Assembly: GCA_943788775.1 (NCBI GenBank)
Contig: CALSRO010000003.1
Coordinates: forward strand, 186,001-250,000
From: an uncultured Flavobacteriales bacterium
Lineage (GTDB): Bacteria; Bacteroidota; Bacteroidia; Flavobacteriales_G; Salibacteraceae
DNA length: 64,000 nucleotides
Direction of reading: 5' to 3'
Positions 1-9,129 of this stretch are shown one piece after another (positions within the stretch are counted from its first letter, which is position 1; each line of letters opens with the position of its first letter). The position numbers and the translations under genes were made by a program. A model generated the notes under the pieces. The model did not search any database. It saw only the letters and a list, made by a program, of their open reading frames with translations, and was not told where the DNA came from.

Positions 1-431
1 GCCCCTTCACTGATATCGCAGCCGCTGACGTTCCAATTTTGCCGGGCTTTTTTAATTGCAATGGGTATGCATCCCGATCCCGTTCCTATATCTAAGACTC
101 CTAATTCCTTTCCATCATTTTCATCCAAAAGCAATTGCACCAATTCCTCCGTTTCGGGCCTTGGTATGAGCACGTTTTCATCCACATACAATTCAAAATC
201 AAAAAAGGGTGCTTTATTGAAAATGTATTGGATGGGCACAAACTCGGCCAAGCGAGCCATCACCGATTCCCAGGTACCCTGAGCAGGTTCGGGTACTTCC
301 TCTTCATTTCGGGAATAGACCTCTGCTCTGCTCCAACCATGGATTTCTTGCACACACCAATGATAAAGCGACTGTAATTCGCCTTGTAAATAATGTGGGC
401 TGAGTGTGGCGTAAAACCTTTGTCTGAGCAT
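1..431 (-). CDS. prmC: Peptide chain release factor N5-glutamine methyltransferase, partial (C-terminus beyond window)
   Basis: PrmC/HemK methylates the glutamine of the GGQ motif in release factors using S-adenosylmethionine. I translated the minus strand by hand from the ATG at 431; the frame stays open to base 1, so only about 143 N-terminal residues are visible. The helical N-terminal region is followed by VPIQYI and VLIPRPETEELV, a hallmark of the family, and then the SAM-binding loop DIGTGSGCIPIAI. The catalytic NPPY motif would lie beyond the window. The gene is divergent from ribD with a 72-bp spacer. A weak minus-strand -7 box (CATCTTTG, 448-455) could drive it. The identification is firm; completeness cannot be judged. 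Confidence 0.93.
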   Translation of the reverse strand, partial: MLRQRFYATLSPHYLQGELQSLYHWCVQEIHGWSRAEVYSRNEEEVPEPAQGTWESVMARLAEFVPIQYIFNKAPFFDFELYVDENVLIPRPETEELVQLLLDENDGKELGVLDIGTGSGCIPIAIKKARQNWNVSGCDISEG

Positions 432-438
432 TGAATGG

Positions 439-448
439 GTCACGTGAC
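439..448. promoter_or_regulatory. Perfect 10-bp palindrome in the prmC/ribD divergent spacer
   Basis: GTCACGTGAC reads the same on both strands and lies between the start of prmC and the promoter of ribD. It could be an operator for either gene, but a 10-bp palindrome can arise by chance, and no second copy was noticed in the window. Confidence 0.25.
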
Positions 449-490
449 AAAGATGGTGCTTTCCATGCCATTTCGAGTAACTTCCCTTCC

Positions 491-498
491 TACCTTTG
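491..498 (+). promoter_or_regulatory. Bacteroidota -7 box (TACCTTTG) of ribD
   Basis: TACCTTTG matches the Bacteroidota consensus TAnnTTTG exactly. Only five bases separate its G from the GTG at 504, so transcription should start at or almost at the start codon, giving a leaderless or nearly leaderless ribD mRNA. Confidence 0.65.
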
Positions 499-503
499 CA
501 TCC

Positions 504-1547
504 GTGAGTAACCATGAATCATACATGAAACGCTGCTTGGAGCTAGCAGCATTAGGCATCGGAAAGGTCGCCCCCAACCCGATGGTGGGTTGTGTTATTG
601 TGCACAATGACAAGATCATTGGCGAAGGTTATCATCAGCAATATGGACAAGCGCACGCAGAGGTCAATGCCATTAACGCTGTTCAAGACAAATCTTTATT
701 GACGGAAAGTACACTTTATGTGAACTTGGAACCTTGTGCGCATCACGGCAAGACTCCACCTTGCGCTGATTTAATCGTGCAACACAAATTAAAGCATGTT
801 GTGATCTGCAATCGCGACCCCTTTGCGGAAGTAGATGGAAAAGGAATCGCCAAATTAGAAGCGGCAGGAATCACGGTAGAAACGGGGATTCTAGCACCTG
901 AAGGCCTATGGCTCAACCGAATATTTTTCACTTTCCATACCAAAAAACGACCCTATATCATCTTGAAATGGGCCCAAACCATCGATGGTTTTATAGATCG
1001 CGATCGAGCTCCAGGCGATCATCAACCACCCCTCAAAATCACTTGCGATGAGTCAAATCGATTGGTGCACAAGTGGCGAACAGAGGAAGCCGCCATTTTG
1101 GTCGGAAAGAATACCGCCCTGTTGGACGACCCAAGATTGACCGCGCGTCATTGGCCGGGCAAAAACCCATTGCGATTGGTCATCGATCCACAATTGCAAC
1201 TCCCTTCTACTCTGCGCATGTTCAACGATGAGAACGAAACGTGGGTATTCAATGCGCGCAAGGCCTATTGCGAAAAGAACATTTGTTTTGAACAGATCAA
1301 CGATCCGTCCGAGTTCCCGCACGAAATCGCTGAACACTTGTACAAAAAAGGAATTCAAAGCGTAATTATCGAAGGCGGAAAAAACACGTTGGAACATTTC
1401 TATTCGGCCGGTTTGTGGGACGAAGCACGCATTTTCACCAACCCAATGCGCATTGGCGGAGGAATAGCAGCACCACGATTTACCGGTAAAGAAGTCAGTC
1501 GAGAACACATAGGCGAAGACATACTCCAAGTGTACATTCCGGGGTGA
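504..1547 (+). CDS. ribD: Bifunctional riboflavin biosynthesis deaminase/reductase RibD
   Basis: RibD performs two steps of riboflavin synthesis in the cytosol: deamination of diaminohydroxyphosphoribosylaminopyrimidine, then NADPH-dependent reduction of the ribose side chain. The N-terminal cytidine-deaminase fold shows the zinc motif HAE (about residues 51-53) and PCAHHGKTPPC (Cys 78 and 87). The reductase half begins near residue 150 and contains ILKWAQTIDG and a late EGG. I chose GTG 504 because HESYMKRCLELA, conserved at RibD N-termini, starts just after it and the TAnnTTTG box lies five bases upstream; ATG 525 is the alternative, and the frame is open back to 435. The last bases overlap the GTG start of the next gene (GTGA), suggesting translational coupling. 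Confidence 0.95.
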   Translation: MSNHESYMKRCLELAALGIGKVAPNPMVGCVIVHNDKIIGEGYHQQYGQAHAEVNAINAVQDKSLLTESTLYVNLEPCAHHGKTPPCADLIVQHKLKHVVICNRDPFAEVDGKGIAKLEAAGITVETGILAPEGLWLNRIFFTFHTKKRPYIILKWAQTIDGFIDRDRAPGDHQPPLKITCDESNRLVHKWRTEEAAILVGKNTALLDDPRLTARHWPGKNPLRLVIDPQLQLPSTLRMFNDENETWVFNARKAYCEKNICFEQINDPSEFPHEIAEHLYKKGIQSVIIEGGKNTLEHFYSAGLWDEARIFTNPMRIGGGIAAPRFTGKEVSREHIGEDILQVYIPG

Positions 1548-2380
1548 TCTACATTCTACTTAGCATATTATCGTCCACGGCCATCTTGCTGTTGTTCAGA
1601 AGTATGAGTCGTTATGGGGCTATGCCCAGACAAGCCATCATGATAAACTACATCGTGGCCGCGCTGACGGGTGCCTTTTTTTTCCCACACGAACAGGTCA
1701 TATGGAGTGCACCATGGTTTTGGCCTGCATCTGCAATGGGGGTTTTATTTTACGTGGTATTTCGACTCATTGCAAAAACCACCCAAAGCAACGGAGTAGC
1801 AGCAGCTAGCATCGCCACCAAAATGAGTGTGGTTATACCCATCGCGGTGGGACTCCTTTTTCTAAGTGAATCGTGGAATTGGATGAAACTCAGCGGTATC
1901 GCTTTGGGCATTATCGCGGTTTTGCTGAGCACCCAATCTGAAGCGGAAATCAAGGATTGGAAATGGCCCTTACTGGCTTTTCTAGGCAGTGGGTTTATTG
2001 ATGCCGCGCTCAACTTGTTTCAAGTAATGTTGGTCGATGAAAGTGAATTTCCCTCCTTCATTACCACCATTTTTTCCTTCGCATTTGTAACAGGCTTGAT
2101 TCACCACTTCACCTTCGCTGAAAGAAGCATTTCGAAAACCACCTATGTGCACGGTGCAGCGCTGGGCATGGTGAATTTTGGATCTCTATTGTTCATCCTG
2201 CTCGCCTTAAACCTCCCCCAATTTGAAAGCTCTGTCATATTCCCAATCAATAATGTGGGTGTGGTGATGAGTTCCAGCCTTTTTGCATTTTTACTTTTCA
2301 AAGAACAAGTTACTACAAGGGCTTTAGCAGGTATAGGACTTTCTATCGCTGCGATTACACTCCTCTATTTTAGTCGTTAA
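1544..2380 (+). CDS. EamA/DMT-family membrane transporter
   Basis: A 278-residue, almost entirely hydrophobic protein with about ten predicted membrane segments in two similar halves, the layout of drug/metabolite transporters (EamA family). The second half holds a typical end segment, SSSLFAFLLFKEQVTTRALAGIGL, split here only by description: the FKEQ and GIGLS motifs are the recognisable parts. The GTG start overlaps the ribD stop codon (GTGA), so it is probably cotranslated with ribD. The substrate cannot be inferred; linkage to ribD might hint at flavin or a related metabolite but is not proof. Confidence 0.85.
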   Translation: MIYILLSILSSTAILLLFRSMSRYGAMPRQAIMINYIVAALTGAFFFPHEQVIWSAPWFWPASAMGVLFYVVFRLIAKTTQSNGVAAASIATKMSVVIPIAVGLLFLSESWNWMKLSGIALGIIAVLLSTQSEAEIKDWKWPLLAFLGSGFIDAALNLFQVMLVDESEFPSFITTIFSFAFVTGLIHHFTFAERSISKTTYVHGAALGMVNFGSLLFILLALNLPQFESSVIFPINNVGVVMSSSLFAFLLFKEQVTTRALAGIGLSIAAITLLYFSR

Positions 2381-2487
2381 TTGGACTACGATTTGTCCTT
2401 AGCAGTGCTTCGCGATCATTATCACAGGCTATTCCACTTTTCTGCTTACATCAATCTTAGTATTATTGACAATCAAACTACCCTACC

Positions 2488-3465
2488 ATGTCTTACAAAA
2501 TATTGCTACTGTTTTGCTTAAGTCTCTTAGTATCCTTTGTTTCATGCAATAAGGATGACGAGGAGGATGATCCTAACACTTCCACACATGTGTTTGATCA
2601 AACATTGCTGAATTCGAATAACCTTATTTCCAGCGTTACATTAATAGAAGCTGCCATGTCCGATGGATCAACAGCCGACTGCTATCAGGTAGTATTCAAG
2701 TGCAATCCTGTGGGGGACGGCCCATATTGTCCTGAAACAATAAATGATATTGGTGGTGTCGGCATCTATGATGGAAATACCAATCCCGGATTTCAAGTAA
2801 TGAAAGCGGCTCTATGGGATGCCATGGAGGCCGATGGGTATGACATTGTAGATGAAAATGGGAATATATCTATTGCTGACCCCGGTTCAGGCGCTCCTCC
2901 CAGTGGTGGTGCTTGTTTAGAGGCTGCACCTGATGCGAATCTAGAATTGACGTTTTTAATCCCAGCTGCTCCTAAAAATGCCTCGAGCAACGATGAGATT
3001 GAAATTGTAGAAAACGTGGGTGTTTCTGTTGACGGCATTCCCTTAACTGGTCACCCACCATCTGCAACTCAAACCAACGGAGGACCCGGTGGAGGAGGCG
3101 CAATTCCTTCCATTGACCCTTGTGGTGGCCATATCGATCCCTTTGGATACTATCACTTACATTTTGGTGCCGAGGCCATGAATGAGGTTTTAGAAGCAAA
3201 TAGCATTACGGACGTTAGTTGCAGCAATTTCACTCAAAGTCAGACAGCATTTGTAGGATATGCTAAGGATGGTTATCCCATTTATTCATCACATGATAGC
3301 GATGTAACGGAACCTACAGACTTAGACGAGTGTTATGGACACACATCGGCTACTACAGATTATCCCGATGGTATTTATCACTACCATATTTCAAATTCGG
3401 AGGCACCAAACCTTCCTCCATGTTTGAAGGGCATTTCAGCACAAGATGCTTTTACCTATGAGTAA
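2488..3465 (+). CDS. YHYH-domain lipoprotein
   Basis: A 325-residue exported lipoprotein. A hydrophobic signal ends in a lipobox with Cys20 followed by NKDDEEDD, an acidic spacer typical of surface lipoproteins in this phylum. The C-terminal half carries the YHYH family pattern: CGGHIDPFGYYHLHFG, then FVGYAKDGYPIY, and finally GIYHYHIS. The histidines suggest metal binding, but the family's biochemical function is unknown. Between them lies a Gly/Pro-rich linker (about residues 185-205). The next gene overlaps its 3' end by 8 bp, so the two are probably cotranscribed. A 107-bp spacer precedes it with no convincing TAnnTTTG match. Confidence 0.85.
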   Translation: MSYKILLLFCLSLLVSFVSCNKDDEEDDPNTSTHVFDQTLLNSNNLISSVTLIEAAMSDGSTADCYQVVFKCNPVGDGPYCPETINDIGGVGIYDGNTNPGFQVMKAALWDAMEADGYDIVDENGNISIADPGSGAPPSGGACLEAAPDANLELTFLIPAAPKNASSNDEIEIVENVGVSVDGIPLTGHPPSATQTNGGPGGGGAIPSIDPCGGHIDPFGYYHLHFGAEAMNEVLEANSITDVSCSNFTQSQTAFVGYAKDGYPIYSSHDSDVTEPTDLDECYGHTSATTDYPDGIYHYHISNSEAPNLPPCLKGISAQDAFTYE

Positions 3466-4078
3466 ACTTATCATGGCGATTGTTTTCTTAACATTCGCCA
3501 ATATCTCTCTCAAGGCTCATAATCCAAACACGGCATCTGCAGTAATTAGCAGGATAAATGGAGTTTGGTTGGTGGAACTAAAGATTTCACAAGAGGGGGC
3601 GGACTATGCGTTGGAAAAACACACGGGTGCTTTAAGTATACATACCATGGAACCCAACGAATTCAAGCAACTCTATTTGGACTATGTTATTCAAAGAATA
3701 AAGATTAATGTGGATGATCTATCCATCAAACTTGGTCAAGGTGGTATTCGATTGGGTTCGCACCAAACGGATATGAAGTTTGAGCTTCTCAATTTCCCCG
3801 CAGTATATAGCCAAGTAGATGCCTGTCTGCCTCTTTTCAGCGAAAATTCAAAACAGAATACAGCATTTCAATTTAAGGATGAGCATTTGGTTTTTAAACA
3901 AGTACTCAATGCTAAAAACGACTATTGTGTCAGCTTTGAAAAAATGGGTGGAACCTTCGAACGCATCGAAAAATCAGATATGTCGAGGATTCTCTATATG
4001 ATCGAGATAATTGGCTTCAGCGTCATTTCAGTTCTCCTGATTTTTGTTTGGTACCGGAAGAAATTTAAAGCTCAATAG
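3458..4078 (+). CDS. Exported protein of unknown function with C-terminal membrane anchor
   Basis: I do not recognise this family. The product has an N-terminal signal (MSKLIMAIVFLTFANISLKA), a soluble region of about 150 residues and one C-terminal membrane helix (about residues 180-200) followed by a basic tail YRKKFKAQ. ATG 3458 overlaps the end of the YHYH gene by 8 bp; a TTG-like or ATG start four codons earlier is possible. The soluble part resembles, by eye, the product of 20586-21101: both have a near N-terminal NG-x-WLV motif, a lysine-rich loop, and a LY-x-YV-x-RI / YR-x-YL-x-KR segment before a VD motif. The C-terminal anchor is missing from the other copy. The likely topology is soluble domain outside the cytoplasm. 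Confidence 0.7.
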   Translation: MSKLIMAIVFLTFANISLKAHNPNTASAVISRINGVWLVELKISQEGADYALEKHTGALSIHTMEPNEFKQLYLDYVIQRIKINVDDLSIKLGQGGIRLGSHQTDMKFELLNFPAVYSQVDACLPLFSENSKQNTAFQFKDEHLVFKQVLNAKNDYCVSFEKMGGTFERIEKSDMSRILYMIEIIGFSVISVLLIFVWYRKKFKAQ

Positions 4079-4079
4079 A

Positions 4080-4688
4080 TTGGGAAAGGATTATTATTTC
4101 ACCCTTTCCGGCATTTCAATTGGCGATTATAGAGAGCGCGGCAGTAAGTTTTTAGCGTCTGCTTTTCCATGTGAAAATGAGGATGAAATGAAAGCCTTCA
4201 TTCAAGATCTCAAAAAAGAGCATCCGTCTGCTCGACATTTCTGCTTTGGAGCAGTTTTCGGTGAAGACCGCTCTGAGCATCGATCAAGCGATGATGGCGA
4301 ACCATCGGGCACCGCTGGACTCCCCATTCTCAACCAGATTTTGAGTTCAGAAATTACCAATATGGCGATTGTGGTCGTTCGATACTTCGGTGGCACCAAA
4401 CTGGGCAAACCAGGATTGATACACGCTTACAAGGAAGCTTCGATACTCGCAATAGAAGCGTCCAAAAAGAAAAAAATATGGATTACAGAAAGGGTGTTGA
4501 TCCATTTCGAATATGATTACACAGGAAATGTGATGCGGGCTATTGAGCAATTTCCTATGGCGCAAATCCTTGAACAGAATTTTCTTGAATCATGTGAGTT
4601 GACAGTTTCTGTTCCCAAATCAACCTTGGATAATGCGCTACATTTGTTTGATCATTTACAGCATGTCAACATCGAACATATTCCATAG
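4080..4688 (+). CDS. YigZ/IMPACT family protein
   Basis: About 200 residues matching the IMPACT/YigZ family: RHFCFGA, RSSDDGEPSGTAG, then VVVRYFGGTKLGKPGLIHAY, the most conserved block. The bacterial proteins are cytosolic with a poorly defined role; the fold resembles ribosomal/EF-G domains, and the eukaryotic relative regulates translation via GCN1. I place the start at TTG 4080, two bases after the upstream stop, because homologues start shortly before the KGSKF-like RGSKFLA motif; a second in-frame TTG at 4044 would overlap the previous gene. The 3' end overlaps the next gene by 26 bp. Confidence 0.85.
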   Translation: MGKDYYFTLSGISIGDYRERGSKFLASAFPCENEDEMKAFIQDLKKEHPSARHFCFGAVFGEDRSEHRSSDDGEPSGTAGLPILNQILSSEITNMAIVVVRYFGGTKLGKPGLIHAYKEASILAIEASKKKKIWITERVLIHFEYDYTGNVMRAIEQFPMAQILEQNFLESCELTVSVPKSTLDNALHLFDHLQHVNIEHIP

Positions 4689-6453
4689 ACTTTCCATCAC
4701 TTTTATTGGATTGATCTTGACCGCTAGTTTGAATGCACAAGAGGTGCTGAAGCACCACACTAAAACCTTATCCACAGGCGACACATCACTAGTGGGAATT
4801 CAAGATATGTTGAGTTTAGAATTTGGGTTTCCTGTGATGCTGAAAAAATTCAGTCATCAAAAAAGCCCGATAGGAAAATATGAACAATTCAGAATGTTGG
4901 TTGGCGGCATTTCCGTGCACAACGCTATGCTAAAACGAAACACTTACGGAAACAATCAGGTGAAAATCACCTACCCTACACTGCCTATTTCTGAAGAGAT
5001 ATTGGAGTCCGTTCAAAACCTAAATACTCGTTTACTACCCACTGAAAACATTCATTCATTTCAACACATATATAGTTATGGTTATCAATGGGTTTTAATC
5101 AACGAAACTCTCACTCCATGTTTCCTGGTAAATGGACAAAACGAACAAGATCACATTGAAATAGTTTACGATTTGGGAGGAAGTGAAATCTCGCGAAGAA
5201 CACTGCGAATGTATTCGCATCCGGACAGTACAGTGGTAGTGAATACCTTCCAACCAGACCCAATCACAAACTCAGGATCTGAGACCACTTTTAGCCTTCT
5301 AGACAACAATGATCTCAACAGCGATCGGTTGGTAGAGTTAATAACAACCGACAGTATAAAAGTACGTTGGGATTCCTTGAATGGTGCATGGAAACTGGAA
5401 AGTAATCATGCCTCAGCCCAAGACATTTTTACTCCCGTAATATTGCCCCCAACCTCTCCGAATGGAGTGTTTTCATTTACCCGGGACCAGGATGGATTTG
5501 AATACGTGAATGCCTATTTCCACATCAACAAACAGCACCAGCACCTCGAAAAATTAGGGTTTGAATCGTTGGTGAATTACCCCATTCATTTTGATGCTCA
5601 CGGCAGCGATCTAGAGCAAAGCTTTTTTGACCCAGTAACTGAAACTACTGGCCAATTAGCCTTTGGCGATGGCGGTGTGGATGACGCAGAAGATGCAGAT
5701 GTAATCATTCACGAATATGCCCACGCCATGTCTTACAGCGCAGCTCCAGGTACAGCAGTGGGTTTAGAACGCTTGGCTATTGAGGAAGGCCTATGCGATT
5801 TTTTCGCTGTGAGCTATTCGCGTGAATACTCCGATTATCAGCGAGATATGATTTTCAATTGGGACGGGCACAACGACTTTTGGAGCGGCAGAGAATTAAC
5901 CTATTCCAGAACCTATCCCAGTGACTTGGAAGGTGATTTATACTTGGACGCACCAATTTGGGCTTCAGCCATAGCCGATGTCTATGATTATTACGGCCGC
6001 GAAGTGAGCGAATCTTTAATGCTCACATCTATATACAGCTATTTTCCGGGTATGAATATGACAGAGGCAGCGCATTTGTACTTGCAAGCCGACACGATAT
6101 TGTACGATGCTGAGCATAGTGATATTATTTCCATATTGTTCTGCGAACGTGGATTACTAGCTAATTGTGCAGATACCTTACCTACAGATCACCCGCCTTC
6201 AGATCCGTTTGTCGCGAACCACGAAGCCTTTTCCCTAAACAAGGGGCCACTCATCGTCTATCCGAACGGGAATTCTTCGATGGAAATAGAGCTGTTCGAC
6301 ATACATGGAAAACTGCTAGAATCCTACTCTTTTAAGCGAGAGCAAATCCTGTATGAACTCCCTGAAAAACAGCTACCTATAGGGGTATACATTCTTCGCA
6401 TCAAGGCCAATGGCACGAGCTTCAGCTATCGAGTGTTGAAACTAAATCCATAG
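4663..6453 (+). CDS. Secreted gluzincin metallopeptidase with T9SS sorting domain
   Basis: A 596-residue exported zinc peptidase. Signal peptide ends at SLNAQ. The catalytic motif HEYAH is at about residues 350-354 and Glu374, 20 residues after the second His as in thermolysin, is the likely third zinc ligand (IEEGLCDFF). The spacing and the upstream propeptide-like region suggest an M4/M36-type enzyme, but I cannot pick the family. The C-terminal 80 residues form a T9SS-type sorting domain (IELFDIHGKLL ... IGVYILRIKA), unusual in that the usual YPNP is YPNG. The start at 4663 is chosen for the signal peptide; an upstream ATG at 4633 would add ten residues. Overlaps yigZ by 26 bp. Confidence 0.85.
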   Translation: MSTSNIFHRLSITFIGLILTASLNAQEVLKHHTKTLSTGDTSLVGIQDMLSLEFGFPVMLKKFSHQKSPIGKYEQFRMLVGGISVHNAMLKRNTYGNNQVKITYPTLPISEEILESVQNLNTRLLPTENIHSFQHIYSYGYQWVLINETLTPCFLVNGQNEQDHIEIVYDLGGSEISRRTLRMYSHPDSTVVVNTFQPDPITNSGSETTFSLLDNNDLNSDRLVELITTDSIKVRWDSLNGAWKLESNHASAQDIFTPVILPPTSPNGVFSFTRDQDGFEYVNAYFHINKQHQHLEKLGFESLVNYPIHFDAHGSDLEQSFFDPVTETTGQLAFGDGGVDDAEDADVIIHEYAHAMSYSAAPGTAVGLERLAIEEGLCDFFAVSYSREYSDYQRDMIFNWDGHNDFWSGRELTYSRTYPSDLEGDLYLDAPIWASAIADVYDYYGREVSESLMLTSIYSYFPGMNMTEAAHLYLQADTILYDAEHSDIISILFCERGLLANCADTLPTDHPPSDPFVANHEAFSLNKGPLIVYPNGNSSMEIELFDIHGKLLESYSFKREQILYELPEKQLPIGVYILRIKANGTSFSYRVLKLNP

Positions 6454-6500
6454 CGAGAAAGAAAGCTCGGGTATTGACGTTATTTTCGATGATACTCCCC

Positions 6501-7415
6501 ATGTCAAAGGCGATATTCTCCATATTCACAATCATTCTATTCTGTTTTGACGGAAATGCTCAGCGTCAGCGACTTGTAGATTTCGATTACACGCATGCAG
6601 ATAGTATTGCGATAAATTTTCCACGAGGACGCTATGATGATGCCGGAGCCTTAGCTAAACTTCTTTGCACGGATGTGCATACCGAACATGAAAAGTACCG
6701 TGTAATCTTTCGTTGGATCTCGGAAAACATCGAATATCGATACGGCCGATCTGGAACTGATGCGAACGAGATTTTAAAAAAGAAGAAGGCCATTTGTGAG
6801 GGATACGCAAGTTTGCTGGAAGCCATGTGTCATGCGGTTGACATCAAATGCGAAACGGTCATTGGTTACGCAAAATCAAACCCAAATACAGACATCCCCT
6901 CCAAAATGAAAGAGACAAACCACGCTTGGAATGCGGTCTTTTTAGCGGGTGAATGGCATTTAACAGATCCGACCTGGGCGGCTGGAACAATAGATCCGAA
7001 GCGTAGAAAATTTGAACAGGGATTTCAACCTGAATGGTATTTGGCCGACCCTGAATTTTTCATTCACACCCATTATCCTGAGAATGAACGCTGGTTGCTC
7101 AACAACATCCCAATGAAGAAAAAGGAGTTTAAGAAAGCGCCCATTTTAAGTAAATCGGGATTTGACAAAAACCTAAAAATCAGTAGTAAAAAGAAGGGGC
7201 TGGTGGGAAAAAAGATGAAATTTACTTTCACTTCAGATGAGGTCATCGAATGGGCATCGATCCAATTCATCAATGAGAAAGATCCGATTGGAATTTTGCT
7301 TGTCAAGCATGGAGCTCATTATGAAATCAGGCATGAATTCGAGGCAAACCAGAAGGATGGATTCTATTTATTTCTGAACGGTGAACCCGCATGGTCATTT
7401 AGAAAAAAGGATTGA
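6501..7415 (+). CDS. Exported transglutaminase-like protein
   Basis: A roughly 304-residue protein with an N-terminal signal (ending GNAQ) and a transglutaminase-like core. The papain-like triad is visible: Cys99 in AICEGYASLLEAMC, His141 in NHAWNAV and Asp156 in HLTDPTWA. Such proteins in this phylum act in the periplasm or at the surface as cysteine proteases or cross-linking enzymes; the substrate is unknown. The C-terminal 100 residues form a Lys-rich beta domain without a sorting signal. I chose ATG 6501; TTG 6474 and ATG 6489 lie in frame upstream. Only six bases separate it from the next gene, so the two are probably one unit. Confidence 0.85.
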   Translation: MSKAIFSIFTIILFCFDGNAQRQRLVDFDYTHADSIAINFPRGRYDDAGALAKLLCTDVHTEHEKYRVIFRWISENIEYRYGRSGTDANEILKKKKAICEGYASLLEAMCHAVDIKCETVIGYAKSNPNTDIPSKMKETNHAWNAVFLAGEWHLTDPTWAAGTIDPKRRKFEQGFQPEWYLADPEFFIHTHYPENERWLLNNIPMKKKEFKKAPILSKSGFDKNLKISSKKKGLVGKKMKFTFTSDEVIEWASIQFINEKDPIGILLVKHGAHYEIRHEFEANQKDGFYLFLNGEPAWSFRKKD

Positions 7416-7421
7416 ACGCAA

Positions 7422-9074
7422 ATGAAAAAGAGATTAACACAAAACCTATTTCAGCTAAGCCTTATTCTGGGCCTTACTTTGATTTGGAGCGGTGCATCGG
7501 CTCAAGCGGTGGACCAAATAGCACGGCTTAAACCTACAGAAACGGAGACTCGCTCCCCCATCAAAGAGAATCGCGAATTTTTTATTCAAACCCCCTTCGC
7601 CAAACCCTTGATCATTGACGACAATGATTTAATGGAAATCAAAGAAGCGACTGTCTTGCGCGTTGAGCTGGTTTACACCGCATTCAGCTCCGAAGAGTCC
7701 TTTGATCAAATTGCACTCAACACAAAGCGTTTAAATGCCTTTCAGTCTAAATTACCCGAGTTGTTTTCGAATCCAGTAATCGAATGGCGACTAATTGAGC
7801 AAACAGGATGCAACACCCCAGAAAGTTGCGATGAGTTGTTTCATGGTTTTATCATTACGGCAAGACCCAAAGCCACCATTGAAAAGACGGAAGAGGAAAT
7901 CGCTTATATAGAAGATCTTTTAGCTCCCTTAAAGGAGCTTAGGTCAGCAGCCTTGGTTGAATCCGATACTTTATCCGTGGTCGACCCCATCGCTACTCCA
8001 GATAAGGTGATGATCTCTGTAGGCAAAGATGCACCACCCCCCACTCCGCTTGAAGCTCCAACACCCGATGCCAAAGGATTTACACATGCATATTTTCCAA
8101 CTGGATACATGGGATTAATCACGCGATTGCAATGGTACATTGGGAAGCCAGCGAAAACAGACCCACCAGAAACATACCAAGTTCGGCTTACTATCGACCC
8201 TAAAGGTGGGGTGCAAAATGTTGAATTGAGATTGGAAGAAGGAAAAGGAAAAAGTGCCACCGCGCTTCAGCAGGAATTGGCCAAGATGAAGTGGAAACCA
8301 GCGCGTATGGGCGAAAAACGAGTTATGGATCGGGTAGAATTCACTTTGGTCGTGGATAGTGAAACGGTTGGGATTATGTTAGACGGAGAATCAATGGTTA
8401 CCACTCCAAAAAAGAAAAGGAGTTGGACCGATATAACATTGCGGGATTCAACGATTTTAAAGGTCATAGATCGACACAAAGAATGGAATGACATGGCTAT
8501 TGTTGGTGACCTCACGGGTAGCATGAATCCCTACACAGTCCAAATCTTGCTTTGGTACAAATTGAGTTTGCTGAACAACGAGAATAGAACTAAGAACTTC
8601 ACCTTTTTCAACGATGGTGACCGAAAAGACGGCCGAAAAAAAATCGGAGAAGTGGGTGGCATTTATACCGGAATTGCTGAAAATTATGATGATGTTGAAG
8701 CGCTGGCACTACAGTGTATGCGCGCTGGCGATGGTGGTGATACCCCAGAAAACAACATCGAAGCGTTGTTGAGCGCCATTAAATCTTGCCCTGAATGCAG
8801 CGAATTTGTGATGGTGGCCGATAACTATGCCAGCCCAAGAGATATGCGTTTGGCCAGTCAAGTAACCAAACCTGTGAGAATCATTGTGTGCGGTGGCGGA
8901 GACGCCATAAATACCAATTACCTGAAGCTAGCAAGAATGACAGGTGGATCAGTACATACGCTAAATGAAGATTTAGATGATTTGGTAAACAAGGCGGACG
9001 GTTCAAAATTCATGTTTCAAGGAGTAGAATATGAAATTCGAAGTGGAGAAATTGTGCCGCTTACAAGAATGTAA
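7422..9074 (+). CDS. Exported protein with TonB C-terminal-like domain and VWA-like domain
   Basis: A 550-residue protein with a clear signal peptide (ending GASAQA). Residues of about 215-305 look like a TonB C-terminal domain (YQVRLTIDPKGGVQNVEL ... LQQELAKMKWKPARMGEKR). From about residue 355 a von Willebrand A-like domain begins: the metal site is DLTGSM (Asp363) and a later GDGGDTPENN loop fits the second metal-ligand region. Classical MIDAS is DxSxS, so the DxTGS form is a variant. The combination suggests a periplasmic scaffold or sensor, not a TonB energy transducer, because there is no N-terminal anchor with a proline-rich spacer. No T9SS tail is seen. Confidence 0.7.
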   Translation: MKKRLTQNLFQLSLILGLTLIWSGASAQAVDQIARLKPTETETRSPIKENREFFIQTPFAKPLIIDDNDLMEIKEATVLRVELVYTAFSSEESFDQIALNTKRLNAFQSKLPELFSNPVIEWRLIEQTGCNTPESCDELFHGFIITARPKATIEKTEEEIAYIEDLLAPLKELRSAALVESDTLSVVDPIATPDKVMISVGKDAPPPTPLEAPTPDAKGFTHAYFPTGYMGLITRLQWYIGKPAKTDPPETYQVRLTIDPKGGVQNVELRLEEGKGKSATALQQELAKMKWKPARMGEKRVMDRVEFTLVVDSETVGIMLDGESMVTTPKKKRSWTDITLRDSTILKVIDRHKEWNDMAIVGDLTGSMNPYTVQILLWYKLSLLNNENRTKNFTFFNDGDRKDGRKKIGEVGGIYTGIAENYDDVEALALQCMRAGDGGDTPENNIEALLSAIKSCPECSEFVMVADNYASPRDMRLASQVTKPVRIIVCGGGDAINTNYLKLARMTGGSVHTLNEDLDDLVNKADGSKFMFQGVEYEIRSGEIVPLTRM

Positions 9075-9129
9075 CGTCTTTTACTCATTCTATCCCAATC
9101 AACAACCCTTGGTTTTTAGTTTCGCAGCT

